A stretch of DNA of 56,605 nt from Candidatus Poseidoniaceae archaeon (GTDB taxonomy: Archaea > Thermoplasmatota > Poseidoniia > Poseidoniales > Poseidoniaceae), in NCBI GenBank assembly GCA_028353405.1, contig JAOMOG010000008.1, forward strand, positions 1 to 56,605. Reading direction: 5' to 3'. Positions 1 to 7,514 of this stretch are shown here, piece by piece (the stretch's first letter is position 1; each line of letters opens with the position of its first letter). The position numbers and the translations under genes were made by a program. The notes beneath the pieces were generated by a model, which saw only the letters and a list, made by a program, of their open reading frames with translations, did no database searches and was not told the DNA's origin.

Positions 1-912
1 ATTTGAAAGAGTGTCTGAAAGACTGAAATCAAATTCACCTACACCCATACCGAACTCTTCAGTTGGGATACCTGTCAAATCAAAAGCATAATTCATTGAA
101 GCGGAATAAGTTCCATCCATCTCCCCACACTCGTCGTTGACGTCAGCCCACAAATCTGTAGAGCCTGTTTCAATACAGTTCCATTCTGTTTCATCTTCAG
201 TTGAAACTGTGGTGTATAATTCACTAGCTTCATTTAATCTCCATTCTGTGTGGGATGAATCTAATCCAATATCTCCGCTTGCGCTAATTCCAAAATCAAC
301 ATCAAGAACTTCTCCACCACCTTCAATTTGAGCGATAATTGTGAACTCTGCACCCATTCCAGCATTAATCGCTAAGTCTAGGTCAGCACCAACCAATTCG
401 CCGGTACTGATATCAAAATATTCCACATATAGTGCATCGGTTGTAAATGTGTTATCAACATCATAACTTGCTTCTATATCAAATCCTGTAGGGTTCGTAG
501 ATCCAAAGGTTGTCTCATCCCATTGTGTGTATAATGCTGAATCTGCTAACATTCCGTGTCGAATTGTCAAATCAGTTGTTCTTGTCCAAACATCACCGCT
601 AATTCCATTGACATTTTGTGCCGTATGGTCTTCTTCCGAAAGCACATACATATTTGATGCACCAGTTGTGATTTCTGCAACAATGAGTTCAAATCCTGCT
701 GAAGTTGCAGCATCCATTACATCGCCAAGAACATCGTTAAAATCGATTTCGATAAAACCTTCAATGTCGCCATCTAGGTCAGACCAATCATATTCCATAC
801 CATATGAAACGACATTTGTAGGGGTTGAAGCCATGGCCCCTTGAGGGACGATGGATAGGGCTAATATTGTCGCTAAAAGAACGACGGAAACTGTTCGCTG
901 GGACTGCTTCAT
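1..912 (-). CDS. Secreted protein of unknown function, C-terminus cut by window edge
   Basis: An uninterrupted minus-strand frame runs from the ATG at 912 to the window edge, about 304 codons with no stop. The first ~28 residues form a signal peptide: a basic start (MKQSQR), a hydrophobic stretch (VVLLATILALSIV) and a likely cut after GAMA. The mature part is acidic, rich in Thr/Asp/Gly, with alternating hydrophobic residues that suggest beta structure, and has at least two Cys near its visible end. No family is recognised. A TATA-like CTTTTATGA lies about 27 bases before the 912 ATG, which fits leaderless transcription and favours this start over the in-frame ATG at 939. It follows the DHH gene on the same strand after 57 bases. 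Function unknown; export is an inference from the signal peptide. Confidence 0.75.
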   Translation of the reverse strand, partial: MKQSQRTVSVVLLATILALSIVPQGAMASTPTNVVSYGMEYDWSDLDGDIEGFIEIDFNDVLGDVMDAATSAGFELIVAEITTGASNMYVLSEEDHTAQNVNGISGDVWTRTTDLTIRHGMLADSALYTQWDETTFGSTNPTGFDIEASYDVDNTFTTDALYVEYFDISTGELVGADLDLAINAGMGAEFTIIAQIEGGGEVLDVDFGISASGDIGLDSSHTEWRLNEASELYTTVSTEDETEWNCIETGSTDLWADVNDECGEMDGTYSASMNYAFDLTGIPTEEFGMGVGEFDFSLSDTLSN

Positions 913-969
913 AGATGGATTGAGAAGAGAGCCCCTCATAAAAGTTAGGGTTACTATTAAATTCAAAAA

Positions 970-1968
970 TTACCTCAATAAAGATTCTCTCTTGTCCCAT
1001 ATATCAAGCCAATGTTGTAGGTCTGATTCTATGCCTGCTGCTGAAACACGACAACCGCAAGCATTAGCATGCCCGCCGCCCGTTGGATCAAGTGAGGTTG
1101 CTAGCCGAGATAAATCATAACGATCTTGTCCGTTTTCAATAAAGGAGTTAGCATAGAAACTAGCTGATAGCGCTGGCCTATCCGGAGTCTCTATTGCACC
1201 ATCGGAGTAACCATGAATTATGCAGCAAGCATCTGCATCCTCTCCAGCCCATGCAGTTACTAAATAACCATTAGAACGAACTCCTTTTTCATCCATGCGA
1301 CAAATCGCCAATCTATCTACAATCGTAGTGTTGTCTTCCACAATCTTCTGCGCCAAGATTCTGTCAGACTTGGCTCTATCAACATGTTGTGAAATTCTTT
1401 CATCTTGTAACAAATCTTTCAACGATACTCCGCTTGACAATAAATTTAGTACATTTTGAAGGTGCTCGGGGTATTGTAAAGAGAGTGAACGCGATAATTG
1501 TAATACTTTACCGTCGGCCAAAAAATCCTCCTTGGAAATCCCACCTGAATCTAATGCATCCACGATAGGCATTATTTCATTGAGATGATTCAAATCCAGG
1601 ACTGGAGAAAGTAAATCATATGCCAATCTTGCTGCACTGGGAGTTGCCTCCCAATGGCAAACACCACCTCTAGCAATGAATTCCTCCTCTTGTTTTGGAG
1701 AAGGACGATTTGTTTGATGGTGGTCAAGATACCAACCGCAATTTTCATGGAAAGGTAAATCAACAATTGCGGTGTTTTCATCTATGTATGAATCCATTGC
1801 TCCTGAGCGAACCAATGCTGCATGAGCAAAAACAACTTGCGCGTTTGGGTTGGCTGCCTTGAGCACTGCTGCTGCACATAACCCATCTAAATCAGAGTCG
1901 GCAACAATACGTTTGAAATTCGGCAAACCTGCCAACTCCATGACCTCAGCACCGCTCACCATGCCCAT
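970..1968 (-). CDS. DHH/DHHA1 family phosphoesterase
   Basis: 332 residues with the two-domain plan of DHH phosphoesterases (NrnA/RecJ-like nanoRNase, pAp phosphatase or cyclic-dinucleotide hydrolase groups). The N-terminal domain carries the metal-binding motifs: ADSDLDGLCAA near residue 24, VDLPFHEN near 70, and the signature DHHQTN near 83. The C-terminal DHHA1 substrate motif GGGHANACGCRVSA lies near residue 300. The ATG at 1968 is used; an ATG two codons later is equally possible. It is divergent from the Nudix gene, with under 80 bases between starts, so the promoters must overlap. The family hydrolyses short oligonucleotides or nucleotide second messengers; sequence alone does not choose the substrate. 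Confident on family, not on substrate. Confidence 0.85.
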   Translation of the reverse strand: MGMVSGAEVMELAGLPNFKRIVADSDLDGLCAAAVLKAANPNAQVVFAHAALVRSGAMDSYIDENTAIVDLPFHENCGWYLDHHQTNRPSPKQEEEFIARGGVCHWEATPSAARLAYDLLSPVLDLNHLNEIMPIVDALDSGGISKEDFLADGKVLQLSRSLSLQYPEHLQNVLNLLSSGVSLKDLLQDERISQHVDRAKSDRILAQKIVEDNTTIVDRLAICRMDEKGVRSNGYLVTAWAGEDADACCIIHGYSDGAIETPDRPALSASFYANSFIENGQDRYDLSRLATSLDPTGGGHANACGCRVSAAGIESDLQHWLDIWDKRESLLR

Positions 1969-2046
1969 GCGTAAGCACGGGTCAAGAATATGTTTCCCTT
2001 GTCTAAAGCCAAAAGTGACTTCAATAAAGCCTCCTTACCTTTACAC

Positions 2047-2457
2047 ATGGAGACCTCATGCGGAGTTGTTCTTGTAAACCTAGGAACGGTATTACTACTT
2101 CAATACCCGCAAGGGCATTGGGATTTCCCGAAAGGCCATGTTGAAGATTCTGACGCTGATCATTTTGAAACCACCAGAAGAGAATTATTAGAAGAAACTG
2201 GAATTAAAGATATCCATTTCGTAGAGGATTTTGTTGAAAGGAGCGAATACACCTATCGACATAGAGGTAAAATGAATACCAAACAAGTATACTGGTATCT
2301 AGCAGAAACTGAAAGAATCACCGTCACATTATCACATGAACACCGCGGCCATATGTGGCTTGATTGGGAACAAGCTGAAGAACAATTAACTCATGCAGAA
2401 ACAACAAAAATATTGCAACGTGCACGTGTTCATATGCGCTCACTTGGCAAGGAATGA
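2047..2457 (+). CDS. Nudix hydrolase, diadenosine tetraphosphatase (Ap4A hydrolase) type
   Basis: 136 residues from the ATG at 2047, where family similarity begins (METSCGVVLV); an upstream ATG at 1990 adds 19 unlikely residues overlapping the divergent promoter. The sequence HWDFPKGHVE followed by RRELLEETGI is the Nudix box, with the PKGHVE lead-in typical of asymmetric Ap4A hydrolases such as NUDT2. The spacing between G and RE is one residue longer than the usual box, and the first acidic residue is shifted. The C-terminal HMWLDWEQAEEQLTHAETTKIL matches the helix closing this group. Expected role: hydrolysis of Ap4A to AMP and ATP, a housecleaning reaction. It is convergent with the adenosyltransferase, 3 bases between stops. 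Confidence 0.85.
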   Translation: METSCGVVLVNLGTVLLLQYPQGHWDFPKGHVEDSDADHFETTRRELLEETGIKDIHFVEDFVERSEYTYRHRGKMNTKQVYWYLAETERITVTLSHEHRGHMWLDWEQAEEQLTHAETTKILQRARVHMRSLGKE

Positions 2458-2460
2458 GTG

Positions 2461-3156
2461 TTAAATATCATCATATTGAGAATCGGTTTGTCTCATTTTT
2501 TGCAGTATATCTGTAATCCCTGATTCCGCTCCTCGTTTTCCTAATGGTTGCCATAATGTTTCTTCACTAACTAACATTTTTGATATCCAACGGCTCATGA
2601 TAAACAGCCAATCGGAAAACCGATTGATATAGATGAGCGAGATGTTGCTAACTGCGTTTTCTCCCTCTAAATCATTCAGCCTAACCATCTCTCTTTCCAA
2701 CCTCCTTGTAACCGTTCTAGCGAGATGTAAAGCGGCAACTGGGCCATCTCCGGTTGGTAAAATAAAACTAGACAGGGGTTCTAAATCCAATAGCCAAGCA
2801 TCCATTTCTTCAAGCAAAACATCAGATTGTTGTTGACCGATTAATACCATGTATTGGGGGATTTTTTCCGGGTCGCAAGCCAACTCCCCTCCAAGATCAA
2901 ACAACTCATTTTGAATCCGCTTCAGTGCTGAAGATATTACTAACTGAACACGTTCAATTGCTTTACTACCGCCACCATCTTCATGCGCTGGTAAACGATT
3001 AATTTCCATTGCTACGATTCCGAGAACTGCGTTTAATTCATCACAGCAACCTACGACCTCAAATCTCTGGTCAGATTTACTTCTACGTGAACCATCAACC
3101 AATGACGAACTACCGTCATCGCCTCCACCAGTGTAGACTCTTGTGATACGAACCAT
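2461..3156 (-). CDS. pduO: PduO-type ATP:cob(I)alamin adenosyltransferase
   Basis: 231 residues. The N-terminal TGGGDDGSSSLVDGSR corresponds to the ATP-binding TGDKGxT loop of PduO/MMAB enzymes, followed by the helix VVGCCDELNAVLG. The C-terminal helix LHLARTVTRRLEREMVRL contains the conserved R-x3-RR-x-ER core, and YINRFSDWLFIMSRW matches the conserved YLNRLSDLLF. The enzyme transfers the adenosyl group of ATP to cob(I)alamin, making coenzyme B12 in the cytoplasm. A ~25-residue insertion with an acidic, Gly-rich loop follows the first helix. It lies 26 bases downstream of the DUF2203 gene and is probably co-transcribed with it. The window also holds a predicted cobalamin uptake pair near 48-50.6 kb, which would supply its substrate. 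Confidence 0.9.
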   Translation of the reverse strand: MVRITRVYTGGGDDGSSSLVDGSRRSKSDQRFEVVGCCDELNAVLGIVAMEINRLPAHEDGGGSKAIERVQLVISSALKRIQNELFDLGGELACDPEKIPQYMVLIGQQQSDVLLEEMDAWLLDLEPLSSFILPTGDGPVAALHLARTVTRRLEREMVRLNDLEGENAVSNISLIYINRFSDWLFIMSRWISKMLVSEETLWQPLGKRGAESGITDILQKMRQTDSQYDDI

Positions 3157-3182
3157 GGTGCCCCGCCCTCAACCCGACGAGG

Positions 3183-3668
3183 TCATGCCTCTATGAGTGG
3201 TTTGCGGGCGTTGAACCCCGCGTCTACGGCATGATACCATTCGATATCTTCTTCACCCAATGCCCAAGAAAATAGTGCGAGATTGCCATCTATCACTCCA
3301 TACCATTCCAATCGACCTGGTTCCAAACAAGCTACTCTTGTACCTGTTGATTCCAGGTTTTTCGCTGTTTGCTGCCATTGAGAGACAAGTTTAGCCAAAT
3401 ATTCTGCAATCTCTGAGACATGTTCGTGATTTGGATTTAGTGTTTCTAGCAATACTTCAAGTTCTTCACATAGATCGTGGGCTTCATCATTCATTACCTG
3501 TAAATCAATTAACAATTTTGATGCGAGCGGTAAAGATTCTCTAGCACCTTCAATAGTGAGGATAACGGCATCACTTGGGAGGTGTGCGAGCATGGGGTCG
3601 GTGTCTAACAGAGCGGTTATCTCCATTGGACGACCTGAAAACTTTGAAGCATCTATAATTTCAGTCAC
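3183..3668 (-). CDS. DUF2203 family protein
   Basis: 161 residues starting at a GTG (3668) with AAGGA a few bases upstream. The N-terminal half is helical and acidic. The C-terminal 55 residues follow the DUF2203 pattern: RLEWYGVIDGNLALFSW, then LGEEDIEWYHAVDAGF and NARKPL, which parallels the family's G-x-hDFP ... LCW-x-GE-x-h-x-WH ... GFxxRxP. DUF2203 has no established function. It is the first gene of a likely two-gene unit with the cobalamin adenosyltransferase. This pairing is seen here only; I do not claim a role in cobalamin metabolism. Confidence 0.65.
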   Translation of the reverse strand: MTEIIDASKFSGRPMEITALLDTDPMLAHLPSDAVILTIEGARESLPLASKLLIDLQVMNDEAHDLCEELEVLLETLNPNHEHVSEIAEYLAKLVSQWQQTAKNLESTGTRVACLEPGRLEWYGVIDGNLALFSWALGEEDIEWYHAVDAGFNARKPLIEA

Positions 3669-3831
3669 AGTAGTTCCTTGTTATGGCACTCCTTCAAGTC
3701 ATCGGCTAATTCCAATGAGAAAATGATGGTTTTCAAGATGGTTAATTCGGTCAACATAGACCCATTGTAAATCAATTAGCTCAATTATGACCTGTTTCTG
3801 CTCATCTTAATATCGAAAGTTGTGTAAAGGC

Positions 3832-4110
3832 TTACTTTCCGAGACTTGGAACAATGTTAACAGTTTTTAGTTTCAATTTACGAGCCATCTTGACTGCTGT
3901 TAGTCCTGCAAGTAGAATCCACATAGTTATTTCAATTATTATCAGACCGATGTATGCTGGGCCAATGTCTCCAAACAAATCAATTGCATCGTATGGAATA
4001 CCATAAAATCCAATGAAAAGCGCTTGAGAAAGTATGCTAGATGAAAACCAAATCAATACTGCATACCAAAGCATTCCCCCTATACGATTTTGTTGTGCAT
4101 CCCTAAACAT
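3832..4110 (-). CDS. Small two-helix membrane protein, unknown
   Basis: 92 residues from the ATG at 4110, preceded by a GAGG Shine-Dalgarno-like site; a TTG at 4140 would add ten residues. Two hydrophobic segments are visible, about residues 13-36 (MLWYAVLIWFSSSILSQALF) and 51-72, and a basic tail (KMARKLKLK) predicts a cytoplasmic C-terminus. No family recognised. The 163 bases downstream, up to the DUF2203 gene, hold that gene's leader and nothing else I can identify. Confidence 0.55.
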   Translation of the reverse strand: MFRDAQQNRIGGMLWYAVLIWFSSSILSQALFIGFYGIPYDAIDLFGDIGPAYIGLIIIEITMWILLAGLTAVKMARKLKLKTVNIVPSLGK

Positions 4111-4250
4111 CTCAATCCTCAATATACAATTAGTCGTCAATCCTCTTAAGTCCTCCGCCTATTTGTGCAAGGAATTGCTGCATATTGAGCAATTTATACA
4201 TAAAGCGGAAACAAAATACCTAGTTAAGTAGTTTTCCGGAAAGAGTATGA

Positions 4251-5054
4251 TTATTCCTCTTCGCTTAATATTGGAAGATTTTGTGCGGCGATTGGATCGA
4301 TTAATTTCAAATATTGATGAATTGCTTTTATCCATTCTTTTGCTACTGCTTTCTCCCCTCCAACATCAACAAGAGAATCTAGCCATTTATCTGCTTCTTC
4401 AACATCTTGCATGAATAGATAAATTCTGTGAAGTGCCAAATATGCCATTGGGTTAAGATGTTCTTCATCTGCATCCCATCCCTTTTCGAAACAGGATATT
4501 GCCCCATGTGATCCAGATAATTGGCCACGCTGTAAGGCGACCATGCCCGCTTGTGACCATGCCAGTGGTAGACGTCCGATCAACAACCCTCTGAAAACAA
4601 GCCAAGTCTGAATTCCTGCTAGAACGACTAGAGAAAAGAATCCTGCCCATTGCTCACTTAAAGACAAATCTGGCCATGTCTGAATAATTAAGCCCGTCAT
4701 ACCAACACAGAACATGAATCCGGACATTGGAGCGATGAGAACTTCTCTGCGGGTAACCATCATGTGATGGACGCCTGCAATTATTCCAAAAGCACCTAGG
4801 AAAGCAAGAGTCGCTAAATGTCCTGAAACTGCAATTGGATGCGGTGCAGATTGGCCAATGAAAAATCCAAAAGTTATCAGTAATGTTAGTGTTCCAAAAC
4901 GCTTACTGGGTGTTGGGAATGGTTGCCTTCTACTTCCTAGGACGAGTATTATTCCGACCACTGCTTCGAATGCAATCAGTAACCAACGCATATCCGATTC
5001 GTTAGCGAATATCATCTTCTGCCCCAACTCAACCAAATGGCCAGTGTTTTTCAC
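4251..5054 (-). CDS. Polytopic membrane protein with helical repeat-like C-terminus
   Basis: About 267 residues if the GTG at 5054, directly after the RlmH stop, is the start; a GTG at 5081 and ATGs at 5015 and 4991 are alternatives. Five or six hydrophobic segments occupy the first ~155 residues. The last ~100 residues (from LAWSQAGMVALQRGQ through CFEKGW to AYLALHRIYLFMQDVEEADKWLDSL) look like paired amphipathic TPR-type helices. Function unknown. It is coupled to rlmH, so a role near ribosomes or membranes is possible but not shown. Confidence 0.6.
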   Translation of the reverse strand: MKNTGHLVELGQKMIFANESDMRWLLIAFEAVVGIILVLGSRRQPFPTPSKRFGTLTLLITFGFFIGQSAPHPIAVSGHLATLAFLGAFGIIAGVHHMMVTRREVLIAPMSGFMFCVGMTGLIIQTWPDLSLSEQWAGFFSLVVLAGIQTWLVFRGLLIGRLPLAWSQAGMVALQRGQLSGSHGAISCFEKGWDADEEHLNPMAYLALHRIYLFMQDVEEADKWLDSLVDVGGEKAVAKEWIKAIHQYLKLIDPIAAQNLPILSEEE

Positions 5055-5055
5055 C

Positions 5056-5490
5056 CTATGCTTTGTGATATCCGCTACCACGATTTATCTCTGTAGCACG
5101 ATATAATTGTTCAAGCAATAATACTGATGCCAATTCATGTGGAAATGTCATCAAGGATAGTGAGATTCTGGCGATTGTCTGTGATTTTCCGCTCTTTGGC
5201 CATCCATCAAATGGTCCGATCGCCAGATGCGTGTCCTGCCCTTGTAATGCCCACTCTTTGCACAATGTTGCTAATTCTTCAGAAGTATATTGTTTACCTC
5301 CTTCATCTAATAAAATCAATATTCCTTGCTTTGATTGTAATTGTTGCAAATAATCATCAACGCTTAATTTTTCACTATGTACCTCGATTTTTATTCCCCG
5401 TGGCAATATCCTCTCACTATAACTTTGGATTGAGGAAGACATGGATTTATCTTTTGATTTGCCGTGGAAGTGAACTACAATCCTGCCCAT
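5056..5490 (-). CDS. rlmH: RlmH-type SPOUT rRNA methyltransferase
   Basis: 144 residues from the ATG at 5490, which aligns with the usual RlmH start (MGRIVVHFHGKSKD). RlmH methylates N3 of pseudouridine 1915 in helix 69 of bacterial 23S rRNA. The family core is clear: LLDEGGKQYTSEELA, then AIGPFDGW in the S-adenosylmethionine-binding knot loop, and the C-terminal ISLSLMTFPHELASVLLLEQ leading into LYRATEINRGSGYHK, which is near-universal in RlmH. Length is slightly under the usual ~155. The enzyme is best known in bacteria, with some archaeal homologues. The target site in this archaeon is inferred. Confidence 0.9.
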   Translation of the reverse strand: MGRIVVHFHGKSKDKSMSSSIQSYSERILPRGIKIEVHSEKLSVDDYLQQLQSKQGILILLDEGGKQYTSEELATLCKEWALQGQDTHLAIGPFDGWPKSGKSQTIARISLSLMTFPHELASVLLLEQLYRATEINRGSGYHKA

Positions 5491-5610
5491 AGATATGCCA
5501 ATGTGTTTGAGCACATGGCTTAATCGCATGATTTAGTTGAATTGTTGATATGGAGTTGATTGTTAGGGTTTTTACACAAGCCTCAAGTTTAGGAGAGGAG
5601 AGGGTAAGAT

Positions 5611-5946
5611 ATGGGATGGTGGCCGTTCGCAAAGAAATCTGCAAAGCGCGTCGTCAACGACCCGCTATTGAAAGATAATCGCACCTGGATTGGCGAATTA
5701 AGAGATCTTTGTGAAATGAATTTTGATTCACCTGAAGAAGCTCGCCGGCAAATCCGCCATAGACAAGTTGAATGGCGTAATAGTTGCAGTGAAGGTATCT
5801 TGACAAAGGCAAATCTGGAAGGTTTGGAAAGCCGTGCTTTTCACCTTCTAACATGTGATGATTCGGAATGGATGCGATGGTTGGATGACTTGGATTTCTG
5901 GAAACCCGGGTGGAAACCTGTAACGGATGATACAAACGAGGCTTGA
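5611..5946 (+). CDS. Hypothetical protein, tryptophan-rich, 111 residues
   Basis: The ATG at 5611 follows a purine-rich Shine-Dalgarno region (GGAGAGGAGAGGG). The protein is soluble, charged and unusually rich in Trp (GWWPF at the start; WMRWLDDLDFWKPGWKP at the end). The middle is helical with many Arg and Glu. No family recognised. Its stop touches the next gene, so it is probably the first of a three-gene unit with the GST-like and FGE-like genes. Confidence 0.6.
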   Translation: MGWWPFAKKSAKRVVNDPLLKDNRTWIGELRDLCEMNFDSPEEARRQIRHRQVEWRNSCSEGILTKANLEGLESRAFHLLTCDDSEWMRWLDDLDFWKPGWKPVTDDTNEA

Positions 5947-5972
5947 AGAAGGAGAGCCATAGCCCCAAACAC

Positions 5973-6659
5973 ATGGGTAAGCCGACTGTGCACTTGCTGT
6001 ATACTTGTCCATTTAGTTGGAAAATACGTGGCTTAGTAGATTATATTGGTCTTGATGTTGATTACATTGGCATTAATGGACTAAGAGCAAAAAAGGAACT
6101 AGCTTTTGTCGAAGATTGGAATAAAGTTCCAGTCCTAACCGACTCCGATGGCTCAATCCATTACGATTCCACTCCGATGATGTTCTATCTTGATGAGAAA
6201 TACAACTCCTCTAAATTAACGACAACGGGTGATGTTGAGCGACGCGATGAATGGTTGCAATGGGTTGATACAAAAATGTCTAAGGCAACCATTCCAATAT
6301 TATATGGTGGATTATTTTCAGCCCTCCAAACAACTGTTCGGGTTTCAAAACTTGAAAAGTTTGGCTTCTTTTCTAGACGCCTATATGCCTGGGCAGGATT
6401 CCCAATAATGTGGGGGTTTATCGCTCGTTCAAGAGTGAAGAAAGATGGGCGCACCCCTAAGCAATTATGGCATGACCTTCTTAGTGAATTCACATCATCT
6501 CATAACGGAGATTTCTTTTCAGGAGATTCTCCTGATATCGTTGATTTCGCTGCATTTGGCTATATGCGTTCTATCTCACCCTTTCCTCAATTTTCAAAAT
6601 TGGAAGACCATGAAGCTGGAATGGCTTGGTATAATCGCATGATGGCGACTATTCAATGA
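5973..6659 (+). CDS. Glutathione S-transferase-like protein, membrane prostaglandin E synthase 2-like fold
   Basis: 228 residues from ATG 5973 (MGKPTVHLLYTCPFSWKIR); a TTG at 5943 overlapping the upstream stop is an alternative. The N-terminal thioredoxin-fold half has the one-cysteine motif CPFS where glutaredoxins have CPxC, then NKVPVLTDSDGS with the cis-Pro, and YDSTPMMFYLDEKY as the GST N-domain close. The C-terminal half is helical and contains GDFFSGDSPDIVDFAAFGYMRS, the typical GST C-domain signature. The arrangement resembles mPGES2 proteins. A thiol substrate cannot be assigned. The central segment WAGFPIMWGFI is hydrophobic and may touch the membrane. Confidence 0.75.
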   Translation: MGKPTVHLLYTCPFSWKIRGLVDYIGLDVDYIGINGLRAKKELAFVEDWNKVPVLTDSDGSIHYDSTPMMFYLDEKYNSSKLTTTGDVERRDEWLQWVDTKMSKATIPILYGGLFSALQTTVRVSKLEKFGFFSRRLYAWAGFPIMWGFIARSRVKKDGRTPKQLWHDLLSEFTSSHNGDFFSGDSPDIVDFAAFGYMRSISPFPQFSKLEDHEAGMAWYNRMMATIQ

Positions 6660-6668
6660 GGTGAAAAA

Positions 6669-7514
6669 TTGCCAATAGTTAACCTACTCGGACTAGAGTT
6701 TGAGATGGTTGAAGCGGATAGTATCTTTGTTGGAACTGACAAAGGCGGTTGGGTATATTCTGGTCAGAGACCAAGGCATGAAGTGGAATGTCCTAAATTT
6801 TATATTCTCAAAGAACCAATTTCAAGAAGGCAAATTGCAACCATACTTAGTGGTCCAGAACCTGATGAAAGACCTGATGACTTGATGGAAGGCATCGATG
6901 GATCTGCATTGAAGGAGATTCTTTCACATGCAAATAGTAGTCTGCAAAAATTGGCAGATTCCACTTTGGATAAAGAGTATGAATGGGAAGTTCGTTGCCC
7001 AAGTGAAGGGGAATGGCGAATCGCACATCAACAAATAATATTGAATTACCCTGCTAAAAAGGTAGAGATTCTAGCTGATTCACCAGCATCAAATTACCGC
7101 GGTGCAATGATGGATGGCAGCCCTAGAAAATCGCTAGGCATCGGACCTACTGCAAACCACAGGGCGGCGATTGAATCGCACCCAACTAAGAATTTAGTTG
7201 CGCTTTCTTCAATCCCAATGGACAGAAGTTTGAACGATGTGATTGCCAGATTAGTAATTACTCCTATCAGAACAGAGCCACGCTTAATGGTCCCCGATAA
7301 TGCTGATTTTGCAAATAATCTTAGAGTAGAATTGTTCTGGATGACAATTCTTGGAATAGTTCCTTCATTCGCCATCCCAATTTTACGAGGAATGTCTGAT
7401 TATGCAGTAAATGGTTGGCCGAATTTATTATTTGGCGGATTATGTATTGGCTTTGTTAGTGGTGCTTTTTGGAGGCCACGCAGACCGAGTATCACAATAC
7501 AAGATGTGAAGTGA
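6669..7514 (+). CDS. Formylglycine-generating-enzyme-like (SUMF1) domain protein with C-terminal membrane helices
   Basis: 281 residues from a TTG at 6669 (GAGGTGAAAAA just before it). The N-terminal part has the start of the FGE/SUMF1 fold: FVGTDKGGWVYSGQRPRHEVE, then FYILKEPISRRQIA, and later EWEVRCPSEGEWRIAHQQ, matching LPSEAEWEYAAR. After this the family's GGS and active-site Cys region cannot be found; instead PSRKSLG/GPTANHRAAI-type sequence follows. Two hydrophobic helices (about 220-240 and 249-266) sit near the C-terminus. Likely a non-catalytic or specialised member anchored in the membrane. The stop abuts that of maeB with no base between. Confidence 0.6.
   Translation: MPIVNLLGLEFEMVEADSIFVGTDKGGWVYSGQRPRHEVECPKFYILKEPISRRQIATILSGPEPDERPDDLMEGIDGSALKEILSHANSSLQKLADSTLDKEYEWEVRCPSEGEWRIAHQQIILNYPAKKVEILADSPASNYRGAMMDGSPRKSLGIGPTANHRAAIESHPTKNLVALSSIPMDRSLNDVIARLVITPIRTEPRLMVPDNADFANNLRVELFWMTILGIVPSFAIPILRGMSDYAVNGWPNLLFGGLCIGFVSGAFWRPRRPSITIQDVK

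Noticed and set aside
970-1120. Plus-strand frame 851-1120 and similar frames opposite long genes
   Set aside because: They lie wholly opposite well-supported genes, lack ribosome sites and show no recognisable domain.
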